Source: Betaproteobacteria bacterium UBA2592
GTDB lineage: Bacteria; Pseudomonadota; Gammaproteobacteria; Burkholderiales; Rhodocyclaceae
Assembly (NCBI GenBank): GCA_002340095.1
Contig: DDKS01000057.1
Location: forward strand, 1 to 36,405
Reading direction: 5' to 3'
Length of the DNA stretch: 36,405 nt
Shown in pieces: positions 8,099-15,552 of the stretch; the stretch's first letter is position 1; every line of letters starts with the position of its first letter. The position numbers and the translations under genes were made by a program. The notes below the pieces were generated by a model. The model searched no databases, was not told where the DNA came from, and saw nothing but the letters and a program-made list of their open reading frames with translations.

Positions 8099-8877
8099 GC
8101 CCTGTGACCCCTTTCAAGGTGGTGATTCCGGCCCGCTATGCTTCGAGTCGGTTGCCGGCCAAACCTCTGCTGGATCTGGGGGGCAAGCCCATGGTGGTGC
8201 GGGTGGCCGAGCGGGCCCTGGCTTCCGGGGCGGAAGAGGTGCTGGTGGCCACCGACCACGCCGAGATCGCGGCCGCAGTCCGGGCGCACGGCCTGTCGGT
8301 GGTTATGACCCGGGAGGATCATCCCAGCGGCACCGACCGGCTTGCAGAGGTGGTCCGGCAGCGGGGCTGGGGGGGGGATGAACTGGTGGTCAACGTCCAG
8401 GGCGACGAACCCCTGATCGAGCCCGGAGTCATCCGCCATACGGCAGCCTGCCTGGCCGGGAGCGGCGCTGCCATCGCTACCGTGGCGCACCCGATTGTGG
8501 ATGCCACCGATTTCTTCAATCCCAATGTGGTGAAGGTGGTGTGTCGGGCGGACGGGGATGCCCTGTATTTTTCCCGGGCGCCGATTCCCTATGCCCGGGA
8601 TGCCTTTGCCTGTAGTCGCGAGGTCCTGCCCGATGCCCTGCCGGCCTGTCGCCACGTGGGGCTTTATGCCTATCGTGCGGCCTTCCTGCTGGCCTATGCC
8701 GGGCTGGCGCCTTCGCCCCTCGAACAGTTCGAATCCCTCGAACAGTTGCGCGCCCTGTGGCATGGCTACCGCATCCGGGTGGCCCTGATCGACGCTGCGC
8801 CGGCGCCAGGGGTGGATACCCCCGAGGATGCCGAGCGGATGCGCAAACTGTTTGACCGGCCTGGCGAATGCGGGTAA
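8095..8877 (+). CDS. kdsB: 3-deoxy-manno-octulosonate cytidylyltransferase (CMP-KDO synthetase)
   Basis: Activates KDO with CTP for attachment to lipid A, in the cytoplasm. The 260-residue product has the nucleotide-binding N-terminus VVIPARYASSRLPAKPL, VATDHAEI, SGTDRLAEV, the NVQGDEPLI motif and YFSRAPIPY, all hallmarks of KdsB. The start may be TTG 8095, overlapping the previous stop and preceded by GGTGAGG, or GTG 8104; both leave the catalytic start intact. A run of nine G (8369-8377) encodes part of RGWGGDEL. A 115-bp gap follows before adk. Confidence 0.95.
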   Translation: MSPVTPFKVVIPARYASSRLPAKPLLDLGGKPMVVRVAERALASGAEEVLVATDHAEIAAAVRAHGLSVVMTREDHPSGTDRLAEVVRQRGWGGDELVVNVQGDEPLIEPGVIRHTAACLAGSGAAIATVAHPIVDATDFFNPNVVKVVCRADGDALYFSRAPIPYARDAFACSREVLPDALPACRHVGLYAYRAAFLLAYAGLAPSPLEQFESLEQLRALWHGYRIRVALIDAAPAPGVDTPEDAERMRKLFDRPGECG

Positions 8878-8992
8878 TTTTGCCCGTGCAGGTGGGCGCA
8901 AGGCTCCCCGCATACACAATAAGCATACGAGACAAATTCACCGCAGTTCCATCATCACCCGAGCTTCATCCCATTCAACACGAGGACTACAC

Positions 8993-9646
8993 ATGCGACT
9001 GATTCTGTTGGGCGCTCCCGGCGCCGGCAAGGGGACCCAGGCCAAGTTCATCACCGAAAAATATGGCATTCCCCAGATTTCCACCGGCGACATGCTGCGC
9101 GCCCAGGTCAAGGCTGGCACGCCCCTGGGGCTGGAAGCCAAGAAGCACATGGATTCCGGCGGCCTGGTGCCCGATGCCGTGATCATCGGCATGGTCAAGG
9201 AGCGTCTGGCCCAGGACGATTGCAGGAACGGTTACCTGTTCGATGGCTTCCCCCGCACCATTCCCCAGGCAGAGGCCATGAAGGAAGCCGGTGTGGCCCT
9301 GGACTTCGTGCTGGAAGTGGATGTGCCCGATGAAGACATCATCACCCGCATGGCGGGCCGCCGGGTGCACCTGGCTTCCGGCCGCACCTACCATGTCAAG
9401 TTCAACCCGCCCAAGGTGGAAGGCAAGGACGACGAGACCGGCGAGGACCTGATCCAGCGCGATGACGACAAGGAAGAAACCGTGAGGAAGCGTCTGGAAA
9501 TCTATCATTCCCAGACCAAGCCCCTGGTGAGTTTCTACAGCAACTGGGCCGCCACTGGCGATGTCAAGGCGCCCAAGGTGAAGAAGATCGTCGGCGTGGG
9601 CAGCGTGGAAGAAATCACCGCCCGTGTCTTTGACGCCCTGAAATAA
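8993..9646 (+). CDS. adk: Adenylate kinase
   Basis: Balances AMP + ATP with 2 ADP in the cytoplasm. The 217-residue protein starts MRLILLGAPGAGKGTQAKFI, with the P-loop GAPGAGKGT, the AMP-binding ISTGDMLR and DGFPRTIPQA, and a full-length LID (from GRRVHLASGRTYHV to the DLIQRDDD motif) without zinc cysteines. ATG 8993 follows CGAGGACTACAC, an acceptable ribosome site; longer upstream starts fall outside the family. It is ten bases from the phosphofructokinase gene, so the two are likely co-transcribed. Confidence 0.97.
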   Translation: MRLILLGAPGAGKGTQAKFITEKYGIPQISTGDMLRAQVKAGTPLGLEAKKHMDSGGLVPDAVIIGMVKERLAQDDCRNGYLFDGFPRTIPQAEAMKEAGVALDFVLEVDVPDEDIITRMAGRRVHLASGRTYHVKFNPPKVEGKDDETGEDLIQRDDDKEETVRKRLEIYHSQTKPLVSFYSNWAATGDVKAPKVKKIVGVGSVEEITARVFDALK

Positions 9647-9656
9647 GGAGCTTCCC

Positions 9657-10916
9657 ATGACGGCAAGAAACGCCTTCTACGCCCAGTCCGGGGGCGTGAC
9701 GGCCGTCATCAACGCCACCGCCTGCGGCCTCATCGAGACCGCCAGGCGGCATCCGGACCGGATCGGCAAGGTGCTCGCCGGCCGGGACGGCATCCTCGGC
9801 GCCCTGACCGAGGATCTGATCGACACTTCCCTGGAGTCCGATGCAGATATCGCCCGCCTCAAGCACACCCCCGGCGGTGCTTTCGGTTCCTGTCGCTACA
9901 AGCTCAAGTCCCTCGACGAACACCGGGCCCAGTACGAGCGCCTGATCCAGGTGTTCCGGGCCCACGACATCGGCTATTTCTTTTATAACGGCGGCAACGA
10001 TTCCATGGATACGGCCTGGAAGGTGTCGCAACTGGCCGAAACCATGGGTTTCCCCCTGGTCTGTGTCGGCATACCCAAGACCGTGGACAACGACCTGGCC
10101 GTGACTGACAACTGCCCGGGCTTCGGCTCCGTCGCCAAGTACGTGGCCACTTCCATGCGCGAGGCGGGTTACGACGTGGCCTCCATGGCCCGTACCTCCA
10201 CCAAGATTTTCGTCCTCGAGGTCATGGGTCGCCATGCGGGCTGGATCACCGCTGCCTGCGGCCTGGCCGCCGAGGCCGAGGGGGAGCCGCCCCACATCCT
10301 GTTATTCCCTGAGATTCCCTTCGACCCCGAGACTTTTCTCGCCCGGGTGCAGGACTGTGTCTCTCGCTACGGCTACTGCACCATCGCCGTTTCCGAAGGG
10401 CTCCACGATGCCGATGGCCGCCTGATTGCCGACATGGGCAGCAAGGATGCTTTCGGTCACCCCCAGTTGGGCGGGGTGGGGCAGATCGTCGCCCAGTTGA
10501 TCAAGGATCGGCTCGGCTACAAATATCACTGGGCCCTGGCCGATTATCTGCAGCGTTCCGCCCGGCACATCGCTTCCCGCACCGATCTGGAGCAGGCGTA
10601 TGCTGTCGGTGTGAAGGCGGTGGAATTGGCCCTGGCGGGTCGCAATGGGGTGATGCCCGCCATCCAGCGCCTGGCTGATGTTCCCTATGCCTGGGAGATT
10701 GCCGTGGCCGAACTGAGCCAGGTGGCCAATGTGGAAAAGAAGATGCCCCGGGAGTTCATCAGCCCGGACGGTTTTCACATCACCCCTGCCTGCCGTCGCT
10801 ATTTGCAGCCCCTGATCGAGGGCGAGGCCTTTCCTCCCTTCCGCAGCGGGTTGCCGGATTACGTCCGGCTGCAGAATCAGCCGGTGGAAAAAAAGCTGGA
10901 GGCTTTCTCCGTGTAG
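9657..10916 (+). CDS. pfp: Pyrophosphate-dependent 6-phosphofructokinase
   Basis: Interconverts fructose 6-phosphate and fructose 1,6-bisphosphate, likely using PPi, which makes the step reversible. The 419-residue protein shows AQSGGVTAVIN at the N-terminus, FFYNGGNDSMDTAWK (GGND, where the Asp marks PPi use rather than the GGDG of ATP enzymes), GIPKTVDNDL and the substrate-binding EVMGRHAGWI. It lies ten bases after adk and 95 bp before a membrane pyrophosphatase, consistent with PPi-centred energy handling. PPi preference is inferred from motifs and neighbours. Confidence 0.92.
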   Translation: MTARNAFYAQSGGVTAVINATACGLIETARRHPDRIGKVLAGRDGILGALTEDLIDTSLESDADIARLKHTPGGAFGSCRYKLKSLDEHRAQYERLIQVFRAHDIGYFFYNGGNDSMDTAWKVSQLAETMGFPLVCVGIPKTVDNDLAVTDNCPGFGSVAKYVATSMREAGYDVASMARTSTKIFVLEVMGRHAGWITAACGLAAEAEGEPPHILLFPEIPFDPETFLARVQDCVSRYGYCTIAVSEGLHDADGRLIADMGSKDAFGHPQLGGVGQIVAQLIKDRLGYKYHWALADYLQRSARHIASRTDLEQAYAVGVKAVELALAGRNGVMPAIQRLADVPYAWEIAVAELSQVANVEKKMPREFISPDGFHITPACRRYLQPLIEGEAFPPFRSGLPDYVRLQNQPVEKKLEAFSV

Positions 10917-11011
10917 TTTCCGGCGGATGGCCTTCTGACAGGAATTCAAGGTTGGGGCGCGCCCGGGGCCGGGTGAAAAAGCCCTGACCGGTTCTGGGAA
11001 GGGAGGTCGTC

Positions 11012-13069
11012 ATGTCCTCGGGTCTCGCACTGGTGCTCCTCTGCGCCGTCATTGCGGTGCTTTACGGCGCCGTTTCCAGCAAGTGGATCTTGTCCCTGCC
11101 GGCCGGCAATGCCCGCATGCAGGAGATTGCCCTGGCCATCCAGCAGGGAGCTTCCGCCTATCTCAATCGCCAGTACGCCACAATCGCCGGGGTTGGAGTG
11201 GTGCTGTGCCTCCTGATCGGTGCCGCCCTGGGCTGGCGAGTGGCGATCGGTTTCCTGATCGGGGCGGTGCTGTCCGGGGCGGCGGGCTATATCGGCATGA
11301 ATGTGTCGGTGCGGGCCAATGTGCGCACGGCGGAGGCCGCCCGGCAGGGGCTGGCGCCGGCCCTGACCGTGGCTTTCCGGGGCGGAGCCATCACCGGCAT
11401 GCTGGTGGTGGGGCTGGGGCTCCTTGGGGTGGCGGGTTATTACGCCTTCCTCAAAATCGGTGCGGCGCCGGGAGCGGATGCGCACCATCTGGTCGAGCCC
11501 CTGATCGGACTGGCCTTTGGCGGTTCCCTGATTTCCATCTTTGCCCGTCTTGGTGGGGGCATCTTCACCAAGGGAGCCGATGTGGGCGCCGATCTGGTGG
11601 GCAAGGTGGAAGCCGGCATTCCCGAGGATGATCCGCGCAATCCGGCGGTGATTGCGGACAATGTGGGCGACAACGTGGGCGATTGTGCCGGGATGGCGGC
11701 AGACCTGTTCGAGACCTATGCCGTGACCGTGGTGGCCACCATGGTGCTGGGTGCCCTGATGCTGAAGGGAATGCCCGGGGTGGGGGATGCCCTGGTGGTT
11801 TATCCCCTGGTGCTGGGCGGGGTCGCCCTCATCGCTTCCATCGTCGGCTGCTTTTTCGTCAAGGTTGGCCCGGACGGCAAGGTCATGGCGGCTCTCTACC
11901 GGGGGCTGGGGGTGGCGGGTGGCCTGGCCCTGCTGGGCTTCTACCCGGTCACCACCTGGATGCTGGGGGATGGCATTTCCCTGCCCGAGGGCGGGGTCAT
12001 CAGCTCCGCCGCCATCTTTGGCGCGGCGGTGGTCGGTCTGGTGCTGACGGCGGCCCTGGTGTGGATCACCGAGTACTACACCAGCACCCATTACGGCCCG
12101 GTCCGGCATGTGGCCTCGGCCTCCCAGACCGGCCACGCCACCAACATCATCGCCGGGCTCGGGGTTTCCATGAAATCCACCGCCATGCCAGTGCTCTCTG
12201 TTTGCCTGGCGATTCTGCTGGCCCACGATCTGGCCGGCCTGTACGGCATCGCCATTGCGGCCACGGCCATGCTTTCCATGACCGGCATCGTGGTGGCCCT
12301 GGATGCCTACGGCCCCATCACCGACAACGCCGGGGGCATCGCCGAGATGGCCGACCTGCCCGAATCCGTGCGGGCCGTGACGGACCCCCTGGATGCGGTG
12401 GGCAATACCACCAAGGCCGTGACCAAGGGTTACGCCATTGGTTCTGCCGGCCTTGCGGCCCTGGTGCTGTTCGCCGACTACACCCACGCCCTGGAGAGCG
12501 GCGGCATGAAGCTGGCCTTCGATCTGTCCGACCACAGGGTGATCATCGGGCTTTTCATCGGCGGTCTGATTCCCTACCTGTTCGGCGCCATGGCCATGGA
12601 GGCTGTCGGCCGGGCGGCCGGTTCGGTGGTGGAGGAAGTGCGCCGCCAGTTCCGGGAAGTGCCCGGCATCATGGACGGTACGGCCAGGCCGGATTATTCC
12701 CGGGCGGTGGACATGCTGACCCAGTCGGCCATCAAGGAAATGGTGCTGCCTTCCCTGTTGCCGGTCTTGGTGCCGGTTCTGGTGGGGATGTTGCTGGGGC
12801 CCAAGGCCCTGGGCGGGGTGCTGATGGGCACCATCGTCACCGGGCTGTTTGTCGCCATCTCCATGACCACAGGGGGCGGCGCCTGGGACAACGCCAAGAA
12901 GCACATCGAGGAAGGGCACCACGGCGGCAAGGGGTCCGAATCCCACAAGGCCGCCGTCACCGGCGACACGGTGGGGGACCCCTACAAGGACACGGCGGGG
13001 CCGGCGGTGAATCCGCTCATCAAGATCATCAACATCGTGGCCCTGATGATCGTGCCGTTGATGCTGTAA
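11012..13069 (+). CDS. hppA: Membrane-bound proton-translocating pyrophosphatase (K+-independent type)
   Basis: Inner-membrane enzyme coupling PPi hydrolysis to ion pumping. The 685-residue, about 16-helix protein has the substrate-binding GADVGADLVGKVE, the acidic motif DNVGDNVGDCAGMAADLFE and the C-terminal TGDTVGDPYKDTAGPA motif. At residue 468 it has Lys in GNTTKAVTKG, with Thr three positions later; in this family Lys here marks potassium-independent proton pumps, whereas Ala marks potassium-dependent ones. GGAGGTCGTC precedes ATG 11012. It follows pfp and ends 12 bp from the convergent PEBP gene with no terminator visible between them. Confidence 0.96.
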   Translation: MSSGLALVLLCAVIAVLYGAVSSKWILSLPAGNARMQEIALAIQQGASAYLNRQYATIAGVGVVLCLLIGAALGWRVAIGFLIGAVLSGAAGYIGMNVSVRANVRTAEAARQGLAPALTVAFRGGAITGMLVVGLGLLGVAGYYAFLKIGAAPGADAHHLVEPLIGLAFGGSLISIFARLGGGIFTKGADVGADLVGKVEAGIPEDDPRNPAVIADNVGDNVGDCAGMAADLFETYAVTVVATMVLGALMLKGMPGVGDALVVYPLVLGGVALIASIVGCFFVKVGPDGKVMAALYRGLGVAGGLALLGFYPVTTWMLGDGISLPEGGVISSAAIFGAAVVGLVLTAALVWITEYYTSTHYGPVRHVASASQTGHATNIIAGLGVSMKSTAMPVLSVCLAILLAHDLAGLYGIAIAATAMLSMTGIVVALDAYGPITDNAGGIAEMADLPESVRAVTDPLDAVGNTTKAVTKGYAIGSAGLAALVLFADYTHALESGGMKLAFDLSDHRVIIGLFIGGLIPYLFGAMAMEAVGRAAGSVVEEVRRQFREVPGIMDGTARPDYSRAVDMLTQSAIKEMVLPSLLPVLVPVLVGMLLGPKALGGVLMGTIVTGLFVAISMTTGGGAWDNAKKHIEEGHHGGKGSESHKAAVTGDTVGDPYKDTAGPAVNPLIKIINIVALMIVPLML

Positions 13070-13081
13070 CAGCCCGTTGTT

Positions 13082-13708
13082 TCATGCGACGGCGGGATTG
13101 AGGCTGTAGGTTCCCGTCAGGCTGGCCTGGGCGAGGATGTGGCCGGCGATGGCCTGGCGCACGGCGGGGCCGGTGAAGCGTCCGTCGAGGGGCAGGCGTG
13201 CCACATCCAGGGCGTACAGGGTGAAGACGTAGTGGTGGATGATGCTGTCGTTCCACGGGGGGCAGGGGCCGTCGTAGCCGTAATAATCACCGCGCATGTC
13301 GTTGTCGCCGGCAAACCAGTCGGTGTAGTCGTTGATGCCCTGGCGGCTGCCGTGGGGTGCCTGGGGGCCAGCCTTGCCCTTGGGGACCACTTCCCGGGAG
13401 AACTCGCCCGGGGCGATTTCCCGCAGGGAGGCGGGCAGATCCACCAGCACCCAGTGGAAGAAATCCACCCGGGGCAGGTCGGCCGGGACGGTGCGGCCTT
13501 CCTGATTCACGTCGTCGCCCCGGCTGGGAACATCCGGGTCGTGGCAGATCAGGGCGAAGCTACGGGTGCCTTCGGGGACATCGCTCCAGGCCAGGTGGGG
13601 ATTCAGGTTCCGCCCCAGGCAGACCCGGTGGGCCGGGTCGGGGATGCAGAAGGCGAATTCACCGGGAATCGCCGCGCCATCGGCAAAGCTGCTGCTGCTC
13701 AGTCTCAT
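13082..13708 (-). CDS. YbhB/YbcL-family (PEBP-like) protein
   Basis: A 208-residue protein of the phosphatidylethanolamine-binding-protein fold. Recognisable pieces are NLNPHLAWSDVPEGTRSFALICHDPDVP, given here as parts LAWSDVPEGTRSF and CHDPDVP, then FFHWVLVDLP, and GYDGPCPPWNDSIIHHY with the ligand-pocket DPDxP and GPxPP motifs. No signal peptide is seen, so it is probably cytoplasmic. ATG 13708 follows GGAGGAGCAC, a strong ribosome site. It lies 16 bp downstream of murJ and is probably co-transcribed. The substrate or partner is unknown for bacterial members. Confidence 0.88.
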   Translation of the reverse strand: MRLSSSSFADGAAIPGEFAFCIPDPAHRVCLGRNLNPHLAWSDVPEGTRSFALICHDPDVPSRGDDVNQEGRTVPADLPRVDFFHWVLVDLPASLREIAPGEFSREVVPKGKAGPQAPHGSRQGINDYTDWFAGDNDMRGDYYGYDGPCPPWNDSIIHHYVFTLYALDVARLPLDGRFTGPAVRQAIAGHILAQASLTGTYSLNPAVA

Positions 13709-13724
13709 GTGCTCCTCCAGTGTT

Positions 13725-15281
13725 TTATCCTGCGGAACGACGTTTGAAATCCCGAAGCCGGAATCCGCAGGCCCATAGTGTAGCGAAATAAATCGCGATT
13801 CCGGCAAGCACCAGCAGGGTGAGGCGGGCCATGCGCTCCAGGGGGCCATAGGCAAGCCATGCCGCCTCGGGACCCATGAGGAACCAGAGGGCGCTGCCCA
13901 GCACGCCGAGGGCGGCCAGCAGCTTGAGCAGGAACAGGCCCCAGCCAGCCTGGGGGGCATAGACGCCGTGGCGGCGCAGGCCCAGGTACAGCAGGAGGGC
14001 GTTGAGGCAGGCCGCAAGGCCGATGGAGAGCGCCAGGCCGGCGTGGCCAAGATCCAGGCCGAACACGAACAGCAGGTTCATGGCCTGGGTGGCGGCCAGG
14101 GCGAGCAGGGCGATCTTCACCGGCGTCCTGATGTTCTGCCGGGCATAGAACCCGGGGGCCAGCACCTTGACCAGGATCATCCCCGTGAGCCCCAGGCTGT
14201 AGGCCACCAGGGCGCGCCGCGTCTCCTCCACGTCCTGGGCGGTGAAGGCGCCGTGGTGGAACAAGGTGGCGATCAGGGGAGTGGCAAGCAGGGCCAGGCC
14301 CAGGGCGGCGGGCAGGGCCAGCAGCAGGGTGAGGCGCAGGCCCCAGTCTAGGAGCCGTCCGTATTCTTCCGTGTTGGCGCTGGCGTGATACTTGGACAGG
14401 GAGGGTAACAGGATGGTGCCCAGGGCCACCCCCAACATGCCGGCGGGGAATTCCATGAGCCGGTCGGCGTAGTAGAGCCAGGAGACGCTGCCGCTGGTCA
14501 GGAAGGAAGCGAAGATGGTGTTGATCAGCAGACTGACCTGGGACACGGAAACTCCCAGGGTGGCCGGGGCCATGAGCCGGAGGATGCGCCGCACCCCCTC
14601 GTCCTGCCAGGCGCGGCGCAGATTGAGCGAGAGGCGCGGCAGCATGCCGATCCGGGAGAGCGCCGGCAACTGCAGCGCCAGTTGCAGCAAGCCGCCGAGG
14701 AAGACGGCCCAGCCCAGGGCCAGGATGGGCGGGTCGAACCAGGGGGCGGCGAACAGGGACATGCCGATGAAGCTCAGGTTGAGCAGCACCGGGGTGAAGG
14801 CGGGCAGGGCGAAGCGGCTCCAGGTGTTGAGGATGCCTGCCGCCATGGCGACCAGGGACATGAAGAGGATGTAGGGAAAGGTGATGCGGGTCAGTTCCAC
14901 GGTGATGGCGAACTTGTCCGCATCGGCGGCGAAGCCGGGGGCGGAAACCCAGACCAGCCAGGGGGCGCAGATGACGCCGGCGAGCGTGACCAGGAGCAGC
15001 ACGAAGGAGAGAACCGTGGCGGTATTGTCGATCAGGGTGCGGGTGTGCGCTTCTCCTTGCTGATTCCGGTATTCCCCGAGAATCGGCACGAAGGCCTGGG
15101 AAAAGGCGCCCTCGGCGAACAGGCGGCGCAGCAGGTTGGGCAGCTTGAAGGCGACGAAGAAGGCATCGGTGAGCATGCCGGCACCGAAGGTGCGGGCGAT
15201 GACGAAATCCCGCACGAAGCCCAGGATGCGGGAGAGCAGGGTCATACCGCTGACGGTGACGAGGGCGCGGAGCAGGTTCAT
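13725..15281 (-). CDS. murJ: Lipid II flippase MurJ
   Basis: Inner-membrane flippase moving lipid II outward for peptidoglycan synthesis. The 518-residue polytopic protein starts MNLLRALVTVSGMTLLSRILGF, here given by key parts LLRALVTVSGMT and SRILGFVRD, and contains the conserved DAFFVAFKLPNLLRRLFAEGAF-type loop (FKLPNLLRRLFAEGAFSQAF region) and APGFYARQNIRTPV. About 14 transmembrane helices are expected. ATG 15281 is the natural start. The promoter must lie in the 56-bp gap shared with the divergent tRNA gene. Confidence 0.96.
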   Translation of the reverse strand: MNLLRALVTVSGMTLLSRILGFVRDFVIARTFGAGMLTDAFFVAFKLPNLLRRLFAEGAFSQAFVPILGEYRNQQGEAHTRTLIDNTATVLSFVLLLVTLAGVICAPWLVWVSAPGFAADADKFAITVELTRITFPYILFMSLVAMAAGILNTWSRFALPAFTPVLLNLSFIGMSLFAAPWFDPPILALGWAVFLGGLLQLALQLPALSRIGMLPRLSLNLRRAWQDEGVRRILRLMAPATLGVSVSQVSLLINTIFASFLTSGSVSWLYYADRLMEFPAGMLGVALGTILLPSLSKYHASANTEEYGRLLDWGLRLTLLLALPAALGLALLATPLIATLFHHGAFTAQDVEETRRALVAYSLGLTGMILVKVLAPGFYARQNIRTPVKIALLALAATQAMNLLFVFGLDLGHAGLALSIGLAACLNALLLYLGLRRHGVYAPQAGWGLFLLKLLAALGVLGSALWFLMGPEAAWLAYGPLERMARLTLLVLAGIAIYFATLWACGFRLRDFKRRSAG

Positions 15282-15297
15282 GAAGGTGCTGTGCCCG

Positions 15298-15334
15298 TTG
15301 CCTGGGCCGGGTGGAAAAGCCTATAATTATAGGC
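15298..15334 (+). promoter_or_regulatory. tRNA-Thr promoter with palindromic -10 region
   Basis: TTGCCT (15298-15303) and a perfect TATAAT (15322-15327) are spaced by 18 bp just upstream of the tRNA. The -10 lies inside a 16-bp perfect palindrome, GCCTATAATTATAGGC (15319-15334), so an equal TATAAT-like hexamer (ATTATA) reads toward murJ and the element could serve both directions. Confidence 0.65.
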
Positions 15335-15337
15335 CTT

Positions 15338-15413
15338 GCCGGATTAGCTCAGTTGGTAGAGCAGCTCATTCGTAATGAGAAGGTCGGGGGTTCGACTCCT
15401 CTATCCGGCACCA
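15338..15413 (+). tRNA. tRNA-Thr (anticodon CGU)
   Basis: A 76-base tRNA including encoded CCA. The acceptor stem GCCGGAT/ATCCGGC is perfect, the D arm is GCTC-AGTTGGTA-GAGC, the anticodon loop TTCGTAA carries CGT (reads ACG codons), and the T arm has the TTCGACT loop with two G-U pairs in its stem. The terminal pair of the anticodon stem is a G-A mismatch. Confidence 0.96.
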
Positions 15414-15418
15414 GAAAC

Positions 15419-15457
15419 AAGCAAAAGCCCCGCCCGCAAGGCGGGGCTTTTGCTTTT
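15419..15457 (+). terminator. Strong intrinsic terminator after tRNA-Thr
   Basis: A 16-bp perfect stem (AAGCAAAAGCCCCGCC, loop CGCAA, then its complement) ends in a TTTT run. The A-rich 5' arm lets it work in both directions in principle. Confidence 0.9.
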
Positions 15458-15552
15458 GTCGGGATGTCGGCGCGGGATTTTGGGCGGAACCGGGCGCAAG
15501 CCGGTTTATACTCGCCACCTCCTCTAGCGGTGGCCCTGGGGCCTGGTTCGAG

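Noticed and set aside
10946..12946. 666-codon minus-strand open frame opposite hppA
   Set aside because: Low-complexity His/Gln/Gly translation opposite a clear membrane pyrophosphatase.
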